Shown here piece after piece: positions 1 through 7,689 of a stretch of DNA of 64,000 nucleotides. Both the position numbers and the translations under genes were made by a program. The stretch is taken from the NCBI GenBank assembly GCA_016764915.1, contig JAESQY010000104.1, positions 62,001 through 126,000 of the forward strand. Direction: 5' to 3'. Positions within the stretch are counted from its first letter, which is position 1. Each line of letters opens with the position of its first letter. Under the pieces are notes generated by a model. That model searched no databases. It worked only from the letters and a program-made list of their open reading frames with translations, and had not been told where the DNA came from. Source of the DNA: Aliivibrio sp. (GTDB lineage: Bacteria > Pseudomonadota > Gammaproteobacteria > Enterobacterales > Vibrionaceae).

Positions 1-288
1 ATTGATCAGATGCGGTAAGATCTTTGCGATGTTTAACTCGATATCTTTATCTTCTACTGGGTTAATGACTTTATTATACCAACCCAATAAACCAAGCACT
101 GCGTAACCTATGGCATCATCTTCGTCACGATGTTCAATGATGATTTGTAGCAGCCGTAAAATGGCTTTGTCGTTTGATTCAGCCTGCTTACGCGTTGTAT
201 GGAAGATATTGGATGCTTCAACCACTAGCCCTTCATATTCAGTTTCGATTGCGACTTTAAATGAGCCTCCATCAACGGAAATTCTCAT
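1..288 (-). CDS. Hypothetical protein, C-terminus cut by left window edge
   Basis: Reading leftward from an ATG at 286-288, 96 codons stay open to the window edge, so the C-terminus lies outside. An AGG about nine bases upstream could serve as ribosome binding site. The visible part is soluble and rather acidic, with no signal peptide or membrane segment. I do not recognise a domain. It lies downstream of, and in the same direction as, the small lipoprotein gene with an 85-base gap, so the two may be co-transcribed. Function unknown. Confidence 0.7.
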   Translation of the reverse strand, partial: MRISVDGGSFKVAIETEYEGLVVEASNIFHTTRKQAESNDKAILRLLQIIIEHRDEDDAIGYAVLGLLGWYNKVINPVEDKDIELNIAKILPHLIN

Positions 289-373
289 GATGTTTTGCCT
301 GACGATTAGTAAATTTGAAGGAAATGATAACGAACAAAGTGTCATCTGTCGTTAGATGTTGAGAAAATATCAT

Positions 374-580
374 TTAGTCACTGTTATTGGCATCATCGAT
401 GACTTTTTTTGCGCTTTCGCTGATTGATTTTGCGGCATCACGACTGGCATGTCCGATGGAGGTTGTAATATCTCTGGTGCCATGACCAATGACCCTTCCT
501 GTCTCTTTTAGCTCTGCACACGCAGAGACTAAGAAAATACCAATCACGCAGAGCAGCGCTTGAGCTAACTTTATCTTCAT
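374..580 (-). CDS. Small entericidin-like lipoprotein
   Basis: A 68-residue protein with a short basic N-terminus, a hydrophobic stretch and a clear lipobox (VSAC, lipidated Cys at residue 21). The residue after Cys is Ala, not Asp, which in the Lol rule predicts sorting to the outer membrane. The mature part is about 48 polar residues, probably helical. This resembles the entericidin/small-lipoprotein class in size and plan, but I cannot assign a named family. Function unknown; an envelope-associated role is inferred from the lipobox only. Confidence 0.75.
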   Translation of the reverse strand: MKIKLAQALLCVIGIFLVSACAELKETGRVIGHGTRDITTSIGHASRDAAKSISESAKKVIDDANNSD

Positions 581-673
581 TTATTAATCCATTAATGTTT
601 CATTATTCGGGAAACAGACTCACATAAGATTATTGGGAGTAGACCTTAATCTCAAATATTTGGTTTTTTATGC

Positions 674-1069
674 TTAATTATACGTACGGCCATGATGCTT
701 TAACCAGCCATGTTCGTGCTTATTTCGTGGGTCGAGGTGTGTCCAATGAATCACGCCACCTTTATTATTCCACTCATACTCACCATAGAACTCAACGGAA
801 TCACCTACTTTTAAATTTGGAATACGTGGAGCTAAATCAATATTGTGGGCAATTAGGATGGTTTGACGATTATCTAAGCGTAAAATAAATCGTTGATGGC
901 GAGAGCCTTTATTGTCATCTGAAAGCACTCGAATTACGCTGCCTGAACCTTGGATCTGAAGATCACTCTGTCGATATTCATAAGCTTGCTGTAATGCATC
1001 ATCATTAGACCAAGCAAAAAAAGAGAATACACTGAGAAAAACGAAAAGAGTGGTTAATATTTGTTTCAT
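674..1069 (-). CDS. DUF3465 domain periplasmic protein
   Basis: A 131-residue protein with an N-terminal signal peptide (about residues 1-21, FFAWS before the predicted cut). The mature part contains the block DDNKGSRHQRF followed by a small beta-rich domain ending near HWTHLDP, which I recognise as the DUF3465 family, common in Vibrionaceae and related bacteria. The fold suggests a small OB-like barrel, but no reaction is known. It reads toward the lipoprotein gene from a 94-base gap, so the two may share a transcript. Family assignment is from memory of the motif. Confidence 0.8.
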   Translation of the reverse strand: MKQILTTLFVFLSVFSFFAWSNDDALQQAYEYRQSDLQIQGSGSVIRVLSDDNKGSRHQRFILRLDNRQTILIAHNIDLAPRIPNLKVGDSVEFYGEYEWNNKGGVIHWTHLDPRNKHEHGWLKHHGRTYN

Positions 1070-1148
1070 TTCTATTCCTTTAATGAGTGGTTTATGAGCT
1101 TCTCACTTTCTTTCCTCACAGTGAGATCTTGCGTTCTTTTCAAATTTC

Positions 1149-2048
1149 TTAAAATTGAATGTTATCGGCAACAAAATCAATAAACGTGCGTATTCGAATA
1201 CTTTGATATTTTCCTGAATAGAATACCGCATAAATTGGAATATGTTCATCAAACCATTCTGATTGTAATACGGGTTCTAAAAATCCGTGTTCAACATCAT
1301 GTTTGGCAGTGAAGCGAGAAACGCAGACGATGCCGAGGTGGTTTTTTGCCATCTGTTTTAGTGTTTCACCGCTGTTACTGGTTGTGCTTAATAACTTTGG
1401 ATGATACTGCTCATCACTGTCCAGTTTCACAGGCCATCGATTGAGCTGTTCAAACTCTGAAAACCCTAGCTTGTGATGGTGTGTTAAATCTTGAATGGTT
1501 GCTGGCCGACCAAAACGGTTCAAATATTCGGGGGAGGCATACAGTCCTCGACATGTTGTGCCGAGCTTTCGAGCACGCATTGTTGAGTCAGGTAGTGCAC
1601 CTATACGAATGGCGACGTCAACACCACTTTCCAAGAACTCGGTTCTTTTTTCATTGCTAATTAAATTGATTCGAAGTTGTGGCTGGATCTTTTTGAGTTC
1701 AGCAAGTAAAGGAGTAATGGCATGAAGAGCAAAAGGAGTGGCGGCATCCACCGTAATATCCCCAGAAACTTCCGATTTAAGACGTTGAAAGTGAGGGGAT
1801 ATTTTCTGGTGTTCTTCTAAAATGTTTCGAGCACTTTGCAGCAACCACCGTCCCTCATCAGTCAGTGATACTTGCCTCGTCGTACGATTGAAAAGAGTAG
1901 TGGCTAATTTATCCTCCAATGCCTTAATGGTGCGACTAACCACTGGAGGTGTTAGATCTTTCACTTCTGCCGCGATACTAAAACTGCTGGATTCAGCAAC
2001 GGCTACAAATACTTCTAACTCATTAAGTTTTAAATTAGTACTGTCCAT
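1149..2048 (-). CDS. LysR-family transcriptional regulator
   Basis: A 299-residue protein from the ATG at 2048; an in-frame TTG at 2069 would add seven residues but lacks a better ribosome site. Residues 1-60 form the winged helix-turn-helix typical of LysR proteins, with the conserved run TTRQVSLTDEG after the recognition helix. The rest is the periplasmic-binding-like effector domain. It resembles the CrgA/DmlR subgroup of single-target LysR proteins. No obviously regulated gene is divergent from it: the next gene upstream is a co-oriented marR. Target and effector are unknown. Confidence 0.88.
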   Translation of the reverse strand: MDSTNLKLNELEVFVAVAESSSFSIAAEVKDLTPPVVSRTIKALEDKLATTLFNRTTRQVSLTDEGRWLLQSARNILEEHQKISPHFQRLKSEVSGDITVDAATPFALHAITPLLAELKKIQPQLRINLISNEKRTEFLESGVDVAIRIGALPDSTMRARKLGTTCRGLYASPEYLNRFGRPATIQDLTHHHKLGFSEFEQLNRWPVKLDSDEQYHPKLLSTTSNSGETLKQMAKNHLGIVCVSRFTAKHDVEHGFLEPVLQSEWFDEHIPIYAVFYSGKYQSIRIRTFIDFVADNIQF

Positions 2049-2136
2049 TGTGATCTTTTTTGCTATCAAAATATAATTAATGATAGCATTTTAAGCTAAA
2101 TAAGATTGTGTTAATGCACCGGTTGCTTGGTATGAG

Positions 2137-2628
2137 TTATTGCTCTGCCAACAACACTTTTTTGAGTAATTCGGTCAGCTGCTTTTGCTCTTTCTGGTTA
2201 AGCACAGTTAACATATTGTTCATGTTGGCAACGTGTGCATTAACAGCAACATCAATGATCTCTATGCCCTTATTGGTTAAGGTCACTTTACAGCTTCTCC
2301 TGTCCTGCTCACTGGCAATTCTTTGAACAAAACCACGCTTTACTAATTGTTCAATACGGGTGCTTACTGCGCCAGAAGAGAGCATAAGAGAGTGGTATAG
2401 CTCGGTTGGGGTAACGGCTTCATTAGTTCTACGCAGAGTGGCTAATATATCGAACTCAATAATACTTAGACCATGGGCTTTAAAGATCACTTCTAATGTA
2501 GACGTCCAGATATTGCTTGTTTTACGTAACCGCGCCACAACACCCATCGTTGAACAGTCCAATTCTGGTCTCACTGCAGCCCATTGAGCTAAAAGTTTAT
2601 CTACACTATCTTCGCTATTTAATGCCAT
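2137..2628 (-). CDS. MarR-family transcriptional regulator
   Basis: A 163-residue winged helix-turn-helix protein. Its centre carries the MarR pattern: a helix with TPTELYHSLMLSSGAVSTRIEQL, then the wing VQRIASEQDRRSCKVTLT. It is transcribed away from a DMT-family exporter gene 70 bases off, the classic arrangement in which a MarR repressor controls both itself and the transporter and is released by a small ligand. The shared gap holds an imperfect dyad CTTTTCAAAAAG at 2649-2660 that may be its operator. The ligand is unknown. Confidence 0.88.
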   Translation of the reverse strand: MALNSEDSVDKLLAQWAAVRPELDCSTMGVVARLRKTSNIWTSTLEVIFKAHGLSIIEFDILATLRRTNEAVTPTELYHSLMLSSGAVSTRIEQLVKRGFVQRIASEQDRRSCKVTLTNKGIEIIDVAVNAHVANMNNMLTVLNQKEQKQLTELLKKVLLAEQ

Positions 2629-2698
2629 CGGAATGCTCTCATAAAATACTTTTCAAAAAGATAAATTGTTAAGCTAATTATTAAGGGAACAGGCAACA

Positions 2699-3580
2699 AT
2701 GAATCGGATTCAACAGATTAAAACCATAGGTTTGACAGCAATAGCGCCCATTGTTTGGGGCAGTACTTATATTGTGACAACGGAAGCGCTACCACCGGAA
2801 AGTCCACTGATAGCATCGACAATCCGCGCACTACCTGCTGGTATATTGCTGGTTCTCATTAGTAGAGCAAGCTTATCGGGTATGTGGTGGTTACGGATGG
2901 CAGTGCTGGGTTTTTTAAACATCGGACTCTTCTTCTACTGTCTGTTTTTTTTCGCCACATATCTTCCTGGAGGAATGGCATCAATGGTGATGTCTATCCA
3001 GCCTATTGTGGTCATGATTATGAGCTGGTACCTGCTGAATTCTCGTTTTTCTTATCGGCAGTTATATGCCAGTTTATTCGGCATTTTTGGGGTTGGATTG
3101 TTGGTGTTAAATAGCTCTGCGGAACTAAATGTAGAAGGGGTAATAATCGCCATTCTCGGAACATTGAGCATGGCCACTGGTGTGGTGCTAACTAAATGGG
3201 GTCGTCCAACGAACATGACAATGCTTGGGTTTACAGGTTGGCAATTGCTGTTTGGAGGTATTATCTTACTGCCAGTTTCACTCTGGATAGAAGGCGTTCC
3301 AGCTCAACTTACTCCAACTAACTATCTAGGTTATGGATATTTAAGTATTGTTGGCGCAATGTTGGGCTACTATTTATGGTTTCGTGGCATTGAAAAGCTC
3401 CCTCCGGTAACCGTCTCATTTCTCGGTTTTTTAAGCAGTGTCTCAGCGTGTGTACTTGGTTATTTTATTCTCAACCAAACCATGACATGGCCTCAATTTT
3501 TAGGCGCACTCTCAATTTTATTATCTATTGCGTTGGCGGCACCTCGTTTGCCAGCACAAGCTAAACAACTTCAAATATAA
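2699..3580 (+). CDS. DMT/EamA-family exporter
   Basis: A 293-residue integral membrane protein with about ten hydrophobic helices arranged as two EamA repeats; each repeat starts with the typical WGSTYIV and LGYYLWFRGIE type segments. EamA proteins are drug/metabolite exporters, often for amino acids or purines, working at the inner membrane by proton exchange. The gene diverges from a marR gene, so it is probably ligand-induced. Its ATG is preceded by AGGCAACA. The substrate cannot be told from sequence. Confidence 0.88.
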   Translation: MNRIQQIKTIGLTAIAPIVWGSTYIVTTEALPPESPLIASTIRALPAGILLVLISRASLSGMWWLRMAVLGFLNIGLFFYCLFFFATYLPGGMASMVMSIQPIVVMIMSWYLLNSRFSYRQLYASLFGIFGVGLLVLNSSAELNVEGVIIAILGTLSMATGVVLTKWGRPTNMTMLGFTGWQLLFGGIILLPVSLWIEGVPAQLTPTNYLGYGYLSIVGAMLGYYLWFRGIEKLPPVTVSFLGFLSSVSACVLGYFILNQTMTWPQFLGALSILLSIALAAPRLPAQAKQLQI

Positions 3581-3600
3581 CAAACTAAAAAGGAATTTAT

Positions 3601-3778
3601 TATGAATATTACTATCGTTTCTGGAAGCTAAAGAGCAAATTCTCAAAGTCTAAATGTAGCAAACTATTTGCAAACACTAGCGAATCCTCATTTTGACAAG
3701 GTTGACGTACTCGATCTGCACCAACTGGCTCTTCCTATGTGGAACGAGGAGTATGGCAACACCCGCATTGTTGGTTAG
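3601..3778 (+). pseudogene. Truncated NAD(P)H-dependent FMN reductase remnant
   Basis: An ATG with a good ribosome site (AAGGAA) opens MNITIVSGS, then an in-frame TAA at codon 10, after which the same frame continues with RANSQSLNVANYLQ and on to LDLHQLALPMWNEEY before diverging and stopping at 3778. This is the N-terminal flavodoxin-like region of NADPH-dependent FMN/azo reductases, in which GS-x-R-x-x-S is the phosphate-binding loop. The TAA is one substitution from CAA or AAA. About two thirds of the gene is missing. It lies 20 bases after the DMT exporter, so it was probably once co-transcribed with it. Confidence 0.75.
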
Positions 3779-4069
3779 TGTCTCTTCGAGTATTAACGGT
3801 GTTTACTCAATTAACCTATGCAGGATCGCAGTGAATATACCGTGAAATTGCTCGCTTCGCATGCCAGTGCACCTGTGCATCGCGATATGGTTAATACTGG
3901 CAAACCTTTTTGTTACGGAATGTAATCACAATACAGAGACGCCACTGATAAAACAGCTGGCGATTATGATCATTTTTGCTACGAACATAATATCAATCAT
4001 CGCATTTAAGATAGATAAAAGCAGCGTTATTATTTCCGGCGTAAATTAACCCACAATAAAGGAAATAGA
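3779..4069 (+). other. Degenerate intergenic stretch after the reductase remnant
   Basis: This 291-base segment follows the break point of the FMN-reductase remnant and ends at the AhpD-like gene. No recognisable protein similarity is visible. A 62-codon open frame at 3861-4049 has two hydrophobic stretches but no ribosome site and no family I know, so it is not called. The segment is probably scar sequence left by a deletion or replacement. Confidence 0.4.
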
Positions 4070-4390
4070 ATGCGCTTAGTTAATATCCAACAAAAGTTCG
4101 GTGCTATGTATGGTGAGCTATTAAATGCTTGTGATAATCAAGCTGCGGCCGCTTATGTTGCATTGGAAATATCAAAAACCAACGGCTGCAATTACTGTAT
4201 CGGTATGCATACCGAAGATCTTGCCCAGTTTACTGAAAACCAAATAGCGGCACTCGATTTGGATAAATTATCATCGATAATTGAAGGCGTGGTTAAATGC
4301 TATTTGGTTGAAAGTGAGCATTATGATGTTGCTCTGATTGAATACGCTATTTTAGTTAACTCACTGAACCGTATTGGTAAGTTATCCTAA
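4070..4390 (+). CDS. AhpD-like carboxymuconolactone decarboxylase family protein
   Basis: A 106-residue protein with the AhpD active-site pattern E-x6-C-x2-C-x3-H (residues around GCNYCIGMH). In this family the two cysteines form a redox pair and the Glu and His relay protons, giving peroxidase or disulfide-reductase activity. A good ribosome site (AAGGAAATAGA) precedes the ATG. It is shorter than the usual 150-180 residues, lacking the second half after the NRIG-like segment, so it may be a short family member or a truncated gene. It follows the broken FMN-reductase gene, and both are redox-type genes. Confidence 0.75.
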   Translation: MRLVNIQQKFGAMYGELLNACDNQAAAAYVALEISKTNGCNYCIGMHTEDLAQFTENQIAALDLDKLSSIIEGVVKCYLVESEHYDVALIEYAILVNSLNRIGKLS

Positions 4391-4575
4391 ATAGTTAGAG
4401 TTATATTTATTTGGCATCTTTAGTTTTGATAACGATAGAGTGGAGAAAAGGTGCCAGATATACAGAGAAGTTATTGTATTAATTAGGAGCGAAACCGTGG
4501 CATACAGGAGTATAAAAAAGAGGCTTTCGTTACCTTAATATAAAAAGTTAAACAGAGATGGAAAATGATTTTAGA

Positions 4576-4613
4576 CGCGGTAATTATTAAGGTATACGTT
4601 AACCATTACCGCG
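4576..4613. repeat. Perfect 9-bp inverted repeat in the AT-rich gap
   Basis: CGCGGTAAT at 4576-4584 is exactly complementary to ATTACCGCG at 4605-4613; inside the loop a further GGT/ACC pair is possible. There is no following T run, so a simple terminator is unlikely. It could be a regulator site or a structured RNA. Confidence 0.5.
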
Positions 4614-4834
4614 CCACTGCTCGCATTCTCACGTTGTATTTCACACATACTACGAATATAAACTCAATTTAAAAATTAATATGACGTTACGACGTTATTT
4701 TGTATATTGACATGCTTATTATTAGAAGTTTTATTTTTAATAAAAAATAAAATAACGACTATTATTTCAATTTTTCATTTCATATTATCAACATGAAAAA
4801 TATAACTTTTTATGCTGATTTATGAAATGGTGCG

Positions 4835-4906
4835 ATGACTTTTTCTGTGGAAATTATTTTATTATTACTTATTCCATGGATCATATGTGTATCGTTGCTG
4901 TTCTAG
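4835..4906 (+). CDS. Possible 23-aa single-span membrane peptide
   Basis: ATG at 4835 opens a 23-codon frame ending in TAG at 4906. After a short polar start (MTFSVE) the peptide is almost entirely hydrophobic, consistent with one membrane span. Tiny single-span peptides commonly bind larger membrane complexes (CydX, KdpF, AcrZ are examples). The ribosome site is weak and the stretch is AT-rich, where hydrophobic codons arise by chance, so this is only a candidate. Confidence 0.2.
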   Translation: MTFSVEIILLLLIPWIICVSLLF

Positions 4907-5290
4907 TATAAAGTGATAATTTAATCTTCGGTTTTTTTTGATTTTATAATTTTGCAGTGGTTTTTTAGCAGAATATTAAATAGTGAGTCGGTTGCTATTT
5001 TTGATTTATTTTGTTGTTATTCATGTGGTTATGACTAGTTCGTGTTGGGGGCGATGTGGTGTATTTTTTTGAAATGGGTACTAGACGTATGTTAAGTGTT
5101 TTTTTAAAAGTTACAGCGTTTCTTTTCTATAATGGATAATGTAAAAATAAATCATTAAGAAATATTAGTTTTTATATGTTAGTGTATATATTCTCTCTAT
5201 CGCTTAGTAAGGGCACCTTATACTTTTCCGATGCGGAATTTCGGTACTTTATACAATTGTTCTCCTAAGCCTAAATTATTAGGCCTTATA

Positions 5291-6433
5291 ATGTTAAACT
5301 TAGCAAAAAAGTTAACAAATCCCTCTTCCCTGATAAAAACATCAAATAATACAATACCAACAGCTATTATTTATTGTGAAGGTCAATTTGGTAAAATTGA
5401 TGGAAAAACAGCAAATGGTCTTGTAAGACATTCTCAAAAATATCGAATTCTTTCTGTCATCGACAGCGAAAATGCTGGATTAGATTCTGGTGAAGTACTT
5501 GGTGAAGAAAAAAACAGTATACCGATAGTTTCCGATATTATCGAGGCAATGGATCTAGCGGCAGAAACCCCGGATTACTTCATATTTGGTATCGCACCAT
5601 CCAGTGGAATATTATCGGATGCAGAAAAAGCTATCATACTTGATGCTATGTCACTGAAAATGAATATAGTTAACGGTTTGCATGAGTTTTTAAGTGAAGA
5701 TCCTACGTTTATTGAAGCGAGCAAAAAAAATAATGTTGAAATTTTAGATATCCGTAAGCCCAAAAACAAAGAAAACTTAACGACATTCAGTGGAAAAATA
5801 CACAGTGTAAAATGCCCGCGCATTGCATTGATGGGAACTGACTGTGCTATCGGGAAACGAACTACGGCAACGATATTAGCGACAGCTCTACGAGAAAAAG
5901 GGCTTAATGTGGTCATGATTGCGACCGGACAGACTGGAATCATTCAAGGGGCGGCGTATTGCGTTGCTTTGGATGCTGTTCCTTCTCAATTTTGCGCTGG
6001 TGAATTAGAAGCCGTTATTGTAGATGCATATGAGAAAGAGCAACCGGACATAATCCTTATTGAAGGCCAAGGGGCATTGAGCCACCCAGCATTTTCTACC
6101 AGCTCATTTATACTTCGTGGTAGTTGTCCAAGTGGTGTTATTTTGCAGCATGCTCCGAAGCGTTTATATCGTATTGATTTTCCAGACATGTTGATGCCAT
6201 CTGTTGCATCTGAGATCAACCTCATTGAAACATTTTCTGATACTTCAGTAGTAGGACTGACGCTTAATCATGAAGGCATGTCTGTTGATGAAATACGTTC
6301 ATCCATTAATGAATATTCGGCACAATTAAATCTACCGGTGACCGACGCTTTATCTCAGCCAACTGAGCAGCTTGTGGAGATGGTTTTGTCTTCTTTCCCA
6401 TATTTGGAAAGTAAAATGACGGCAACAAGTTGA
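5291..6433 (+). CDS. DUF1611 family P-loop protein (DgcN-like)
   Basis: A 380-residue protein. I prefer the ATG at 5291 (AGG seven bases upstream) over the in-frame ATG at 5231, which has no site. An N-terminal Rossmann-like region is followed by a P-loop domain: TDCAIGKRT at about residues 183-191 and IEGQGALSHP near 257-266, the signature of DUF1611. The family member DgcN is linked to D-glutamate N-acetylation and catabolism together with the racemase DgcA. Here the partner is a PLP-type racemase that overlaps the stop by four bases, so the pair probably acts on one D/L amino acid. The actual substrate is inferred, not shown. Confidence 0.82.
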   Translation: MLNLAKKLTNPSSLIKTSNNTIPTAIIYCEGQFGKIDGKTANGLVRHSQKYRILSVIDSENAGLDSGEVLGEEKNSIPIVSDIIEAMDLAAETPDYFIFGIAPSSGILSDAEKAIILDAMSLKMNIVNGLHEFLSEDPTFIEASKKNNVEILDIRKPKNKENLTTFSGKIHSVKCPRIALMGTDCAIGKRTTATILATALREKGLNVVMIATGQTGIIQGAAYCVALDAVPSQFCAGELEAVIVDAYEKEQPDIILIEGQGALSHPAFSTSSFILRGSCPSGVILQHAPKRLYRIDFPDMLMPSVASEINLIETFSDTSVVGLTLNHEGMSVDEIRSSINEYSAQLNLPVTDALSQPTEQLVEMVLSSFPYLESKMTATS

Positions 6434-7509
6434 GTTATCCTCGGTTAGAGATCGATTGCACTAAAATTTCTCATAACGCTAAGACACTTAATTATCAATT
6501 AGCTTTAAAAGGGATATCGATAACACCGGTAACTAAGGTTTGTTTAGGTCACCCTGTCATCGCTAAAATGTTGGTTAGCTCTGGGGCAGAAATGCTTGCT
6601 GACTCGAGAGTTGAGAATATTGTAAATATGAAAAAAGCAGGTATTAACCTGCCTATTATGCTTATTCGTTCTCCAATGTTAAGTCAGGTCTCCGATGTTG
6701 TTCAGTATTGCGATATTAGCCTCAATACTGAGCTGTCGGTGATTCAGCGTCTTTCCACTGTGGCAAGTGAATTAAACATCACTCATGGCGTCATTATTAT
6801 GGTCGAGCTTGGCGATCTTCGTGAAGGTGTGATGCCAGACGATCTAATGGCGTTGATAGAAAACATTGTACAGTTGCCGAATATTGCCTTAAAAGGCATT
6901 GGAGCGAACCTTGCTTGTCGTTATGGAATCTCTCCTGATGATAATAATATGTCTAAGTTGTCAGATCTTGCTGATGAAATTGAGAATAAATTCGATGTCC
7001 ATTTAGAGGTTATCTCAGGGGGAAATTCAGCATCCCTCAATTGGGCACTTAACAATATGAGTAAAACACGAGTTAATAACCTGCGGGTAGGGGAAGCGAT
7101 CTTCTTAGGTTGTGATCCTCTTTATCAAGAACCCATCAAAGGATTATTCTGCGATGCTATTACGCTTATTGCTGAAGTTATTGAGTCTAAGGTGAAACCG
7201 TCTATTCCTTGGGGAGAGCGAGGAGTGAATGCGTTTGGAGAGAAGCCTGTCTTGATAGATAAAGGCGATGTGTCACAAGCGATTATTGCTATAGGTCGAC
7301 AAGACATTAGCATTACTGGAATTAAGCCACCATCCGGTATCAAGGTGGTAGCATCAACCAGTGACCATTTAATTGTGGAAACTTCAGGACAGCGATTGTC
7401 TGTAGGACAAAAGGTAAAATTTAGCTTAGACTATGGTGCGCTCCTAACAGCGATGTCCTCACCTTTTATTGATAAGATTTTTTTAGAATCAAAGACACAA
7501 TATGACTAG
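6430..7509 (+). CDS. PLP-dependent alanine/ornithine racemase family enzyme
   Basis: A 359-residue protein starting at a TTG that overlaps the previous stop (TTGA), a sign of translational coupling. The N-terminal TIM-barrel type domain has the PLP lysine in PVTKVCLGHP (Lys36), followed by EMLADSRVENI and, further on, VISGGNSASL, typical of the ornithine racemase (Orr) branch of fold-III PLP enzymes. A C-terminal beta domain follows. The family interconverts L- and D-amino acids such as ornithine. Paired with DUF1611 it probably feeds or drains a D-amino acid route. The substrate is not readable from sequence. Confidence 0.82.
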   Translation: MSYPRLEIDCTKISHNAKTLNYQLALKGISITPVTKVCLGHPVIAKMLVSSGAEMLADSRVENIVNMKKAGINLPIMLIRSPMLSQVSDVVQYCDISLNTELSVIQRLSTVASELNITHGVIIMVELGDLREGVMPDDLMALIENIVQLPNIALKGIGANLACRYGISPDDNNMSKLSDLADEIENKFDVHLEVISGGNSASLNWALNNMSKTRVNNLRVGEAIFLGCDPLYQEPIKGLFCDAITLIAEVIESKVKPSIPWGERGVNAFGEKPVLIDKGDVSQAIIAIGRQDISITGIKPPSGIKVVASTSDHLIVETSGQRLSVGQKVKFSLDYGALLTAMSSPFIDKIFLESKTQYD

Positions 7510-7681
7510 TCACGATTTTTTCATCAAACTTAATGATGCTATTTTACTTAATTACGATTCATTTAGTGCATGGGAGGGAACATTCCTTACTGAGCTTCAA
7601 TATCGAGTCATGCACAAACTGCCGGTTTCAAGTAAACAAAAGCAGTTAGCAATAAAAATTTTAGATCGTATTAAGAAATGA
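7502..7681 (+). CDS. 59-aa protein coupled to the racemase gene
   Basis: An ATG at 7502 lies inside the last codons of the racemase gene (8-base overlap) and opens 59 codons to TGA at 7679-7681. The peptide is soluble, with mixed aromatic and charged residues (SAWEGTFLTELQYRVMHKL, then a Lys-rich tail ending DRIKK). No signal peptide, membrane span or known domain is visible. The tight overlap suggests coupled translation and a role tied to the DUF1611/racemase pair, perhaps as a subunit. I do not recognise a family. Confidence 0.55.
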   Translation: MTSHDFFIKLNDAILLNYDSFSAWEGTFLTELQYRVMHKLPVSSKQKQLAIKILDRIKK

Positions 7682-7689
7682 AATTACAA

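Larger units (their letters stand above)
4391..5230 (+). other. Long AT-rich gap without a confident gene
   Basis: About 840 bases of strongly AT-rich sequence separate the AhpD-like gene from the DUF1611 operon. It holds a perfect 9-bp inverted repeat with a 20-base loop (4576-4613), a 23-codon hydrophobic ORF (4835-4906) with a poor ribosome site, and a run of eight T at 4932-4939. No tRNA, known riboswitch or clear protein remnant is visible. The base composition is lower in GC than the flanks. Confidence 0.5.

Noticed and set aside
670-888. Open frame opposite the DUF3465 gene
   Set aside because: Shadow of the real gene on the other strand; no ribosome site or protein-like pattern.
3861-4049. 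62-codon open frame with two hydrophobic stretches
   Set aside because: No ribosome site, no recognised family, lies in scar sequence after a pseudogene; not called.
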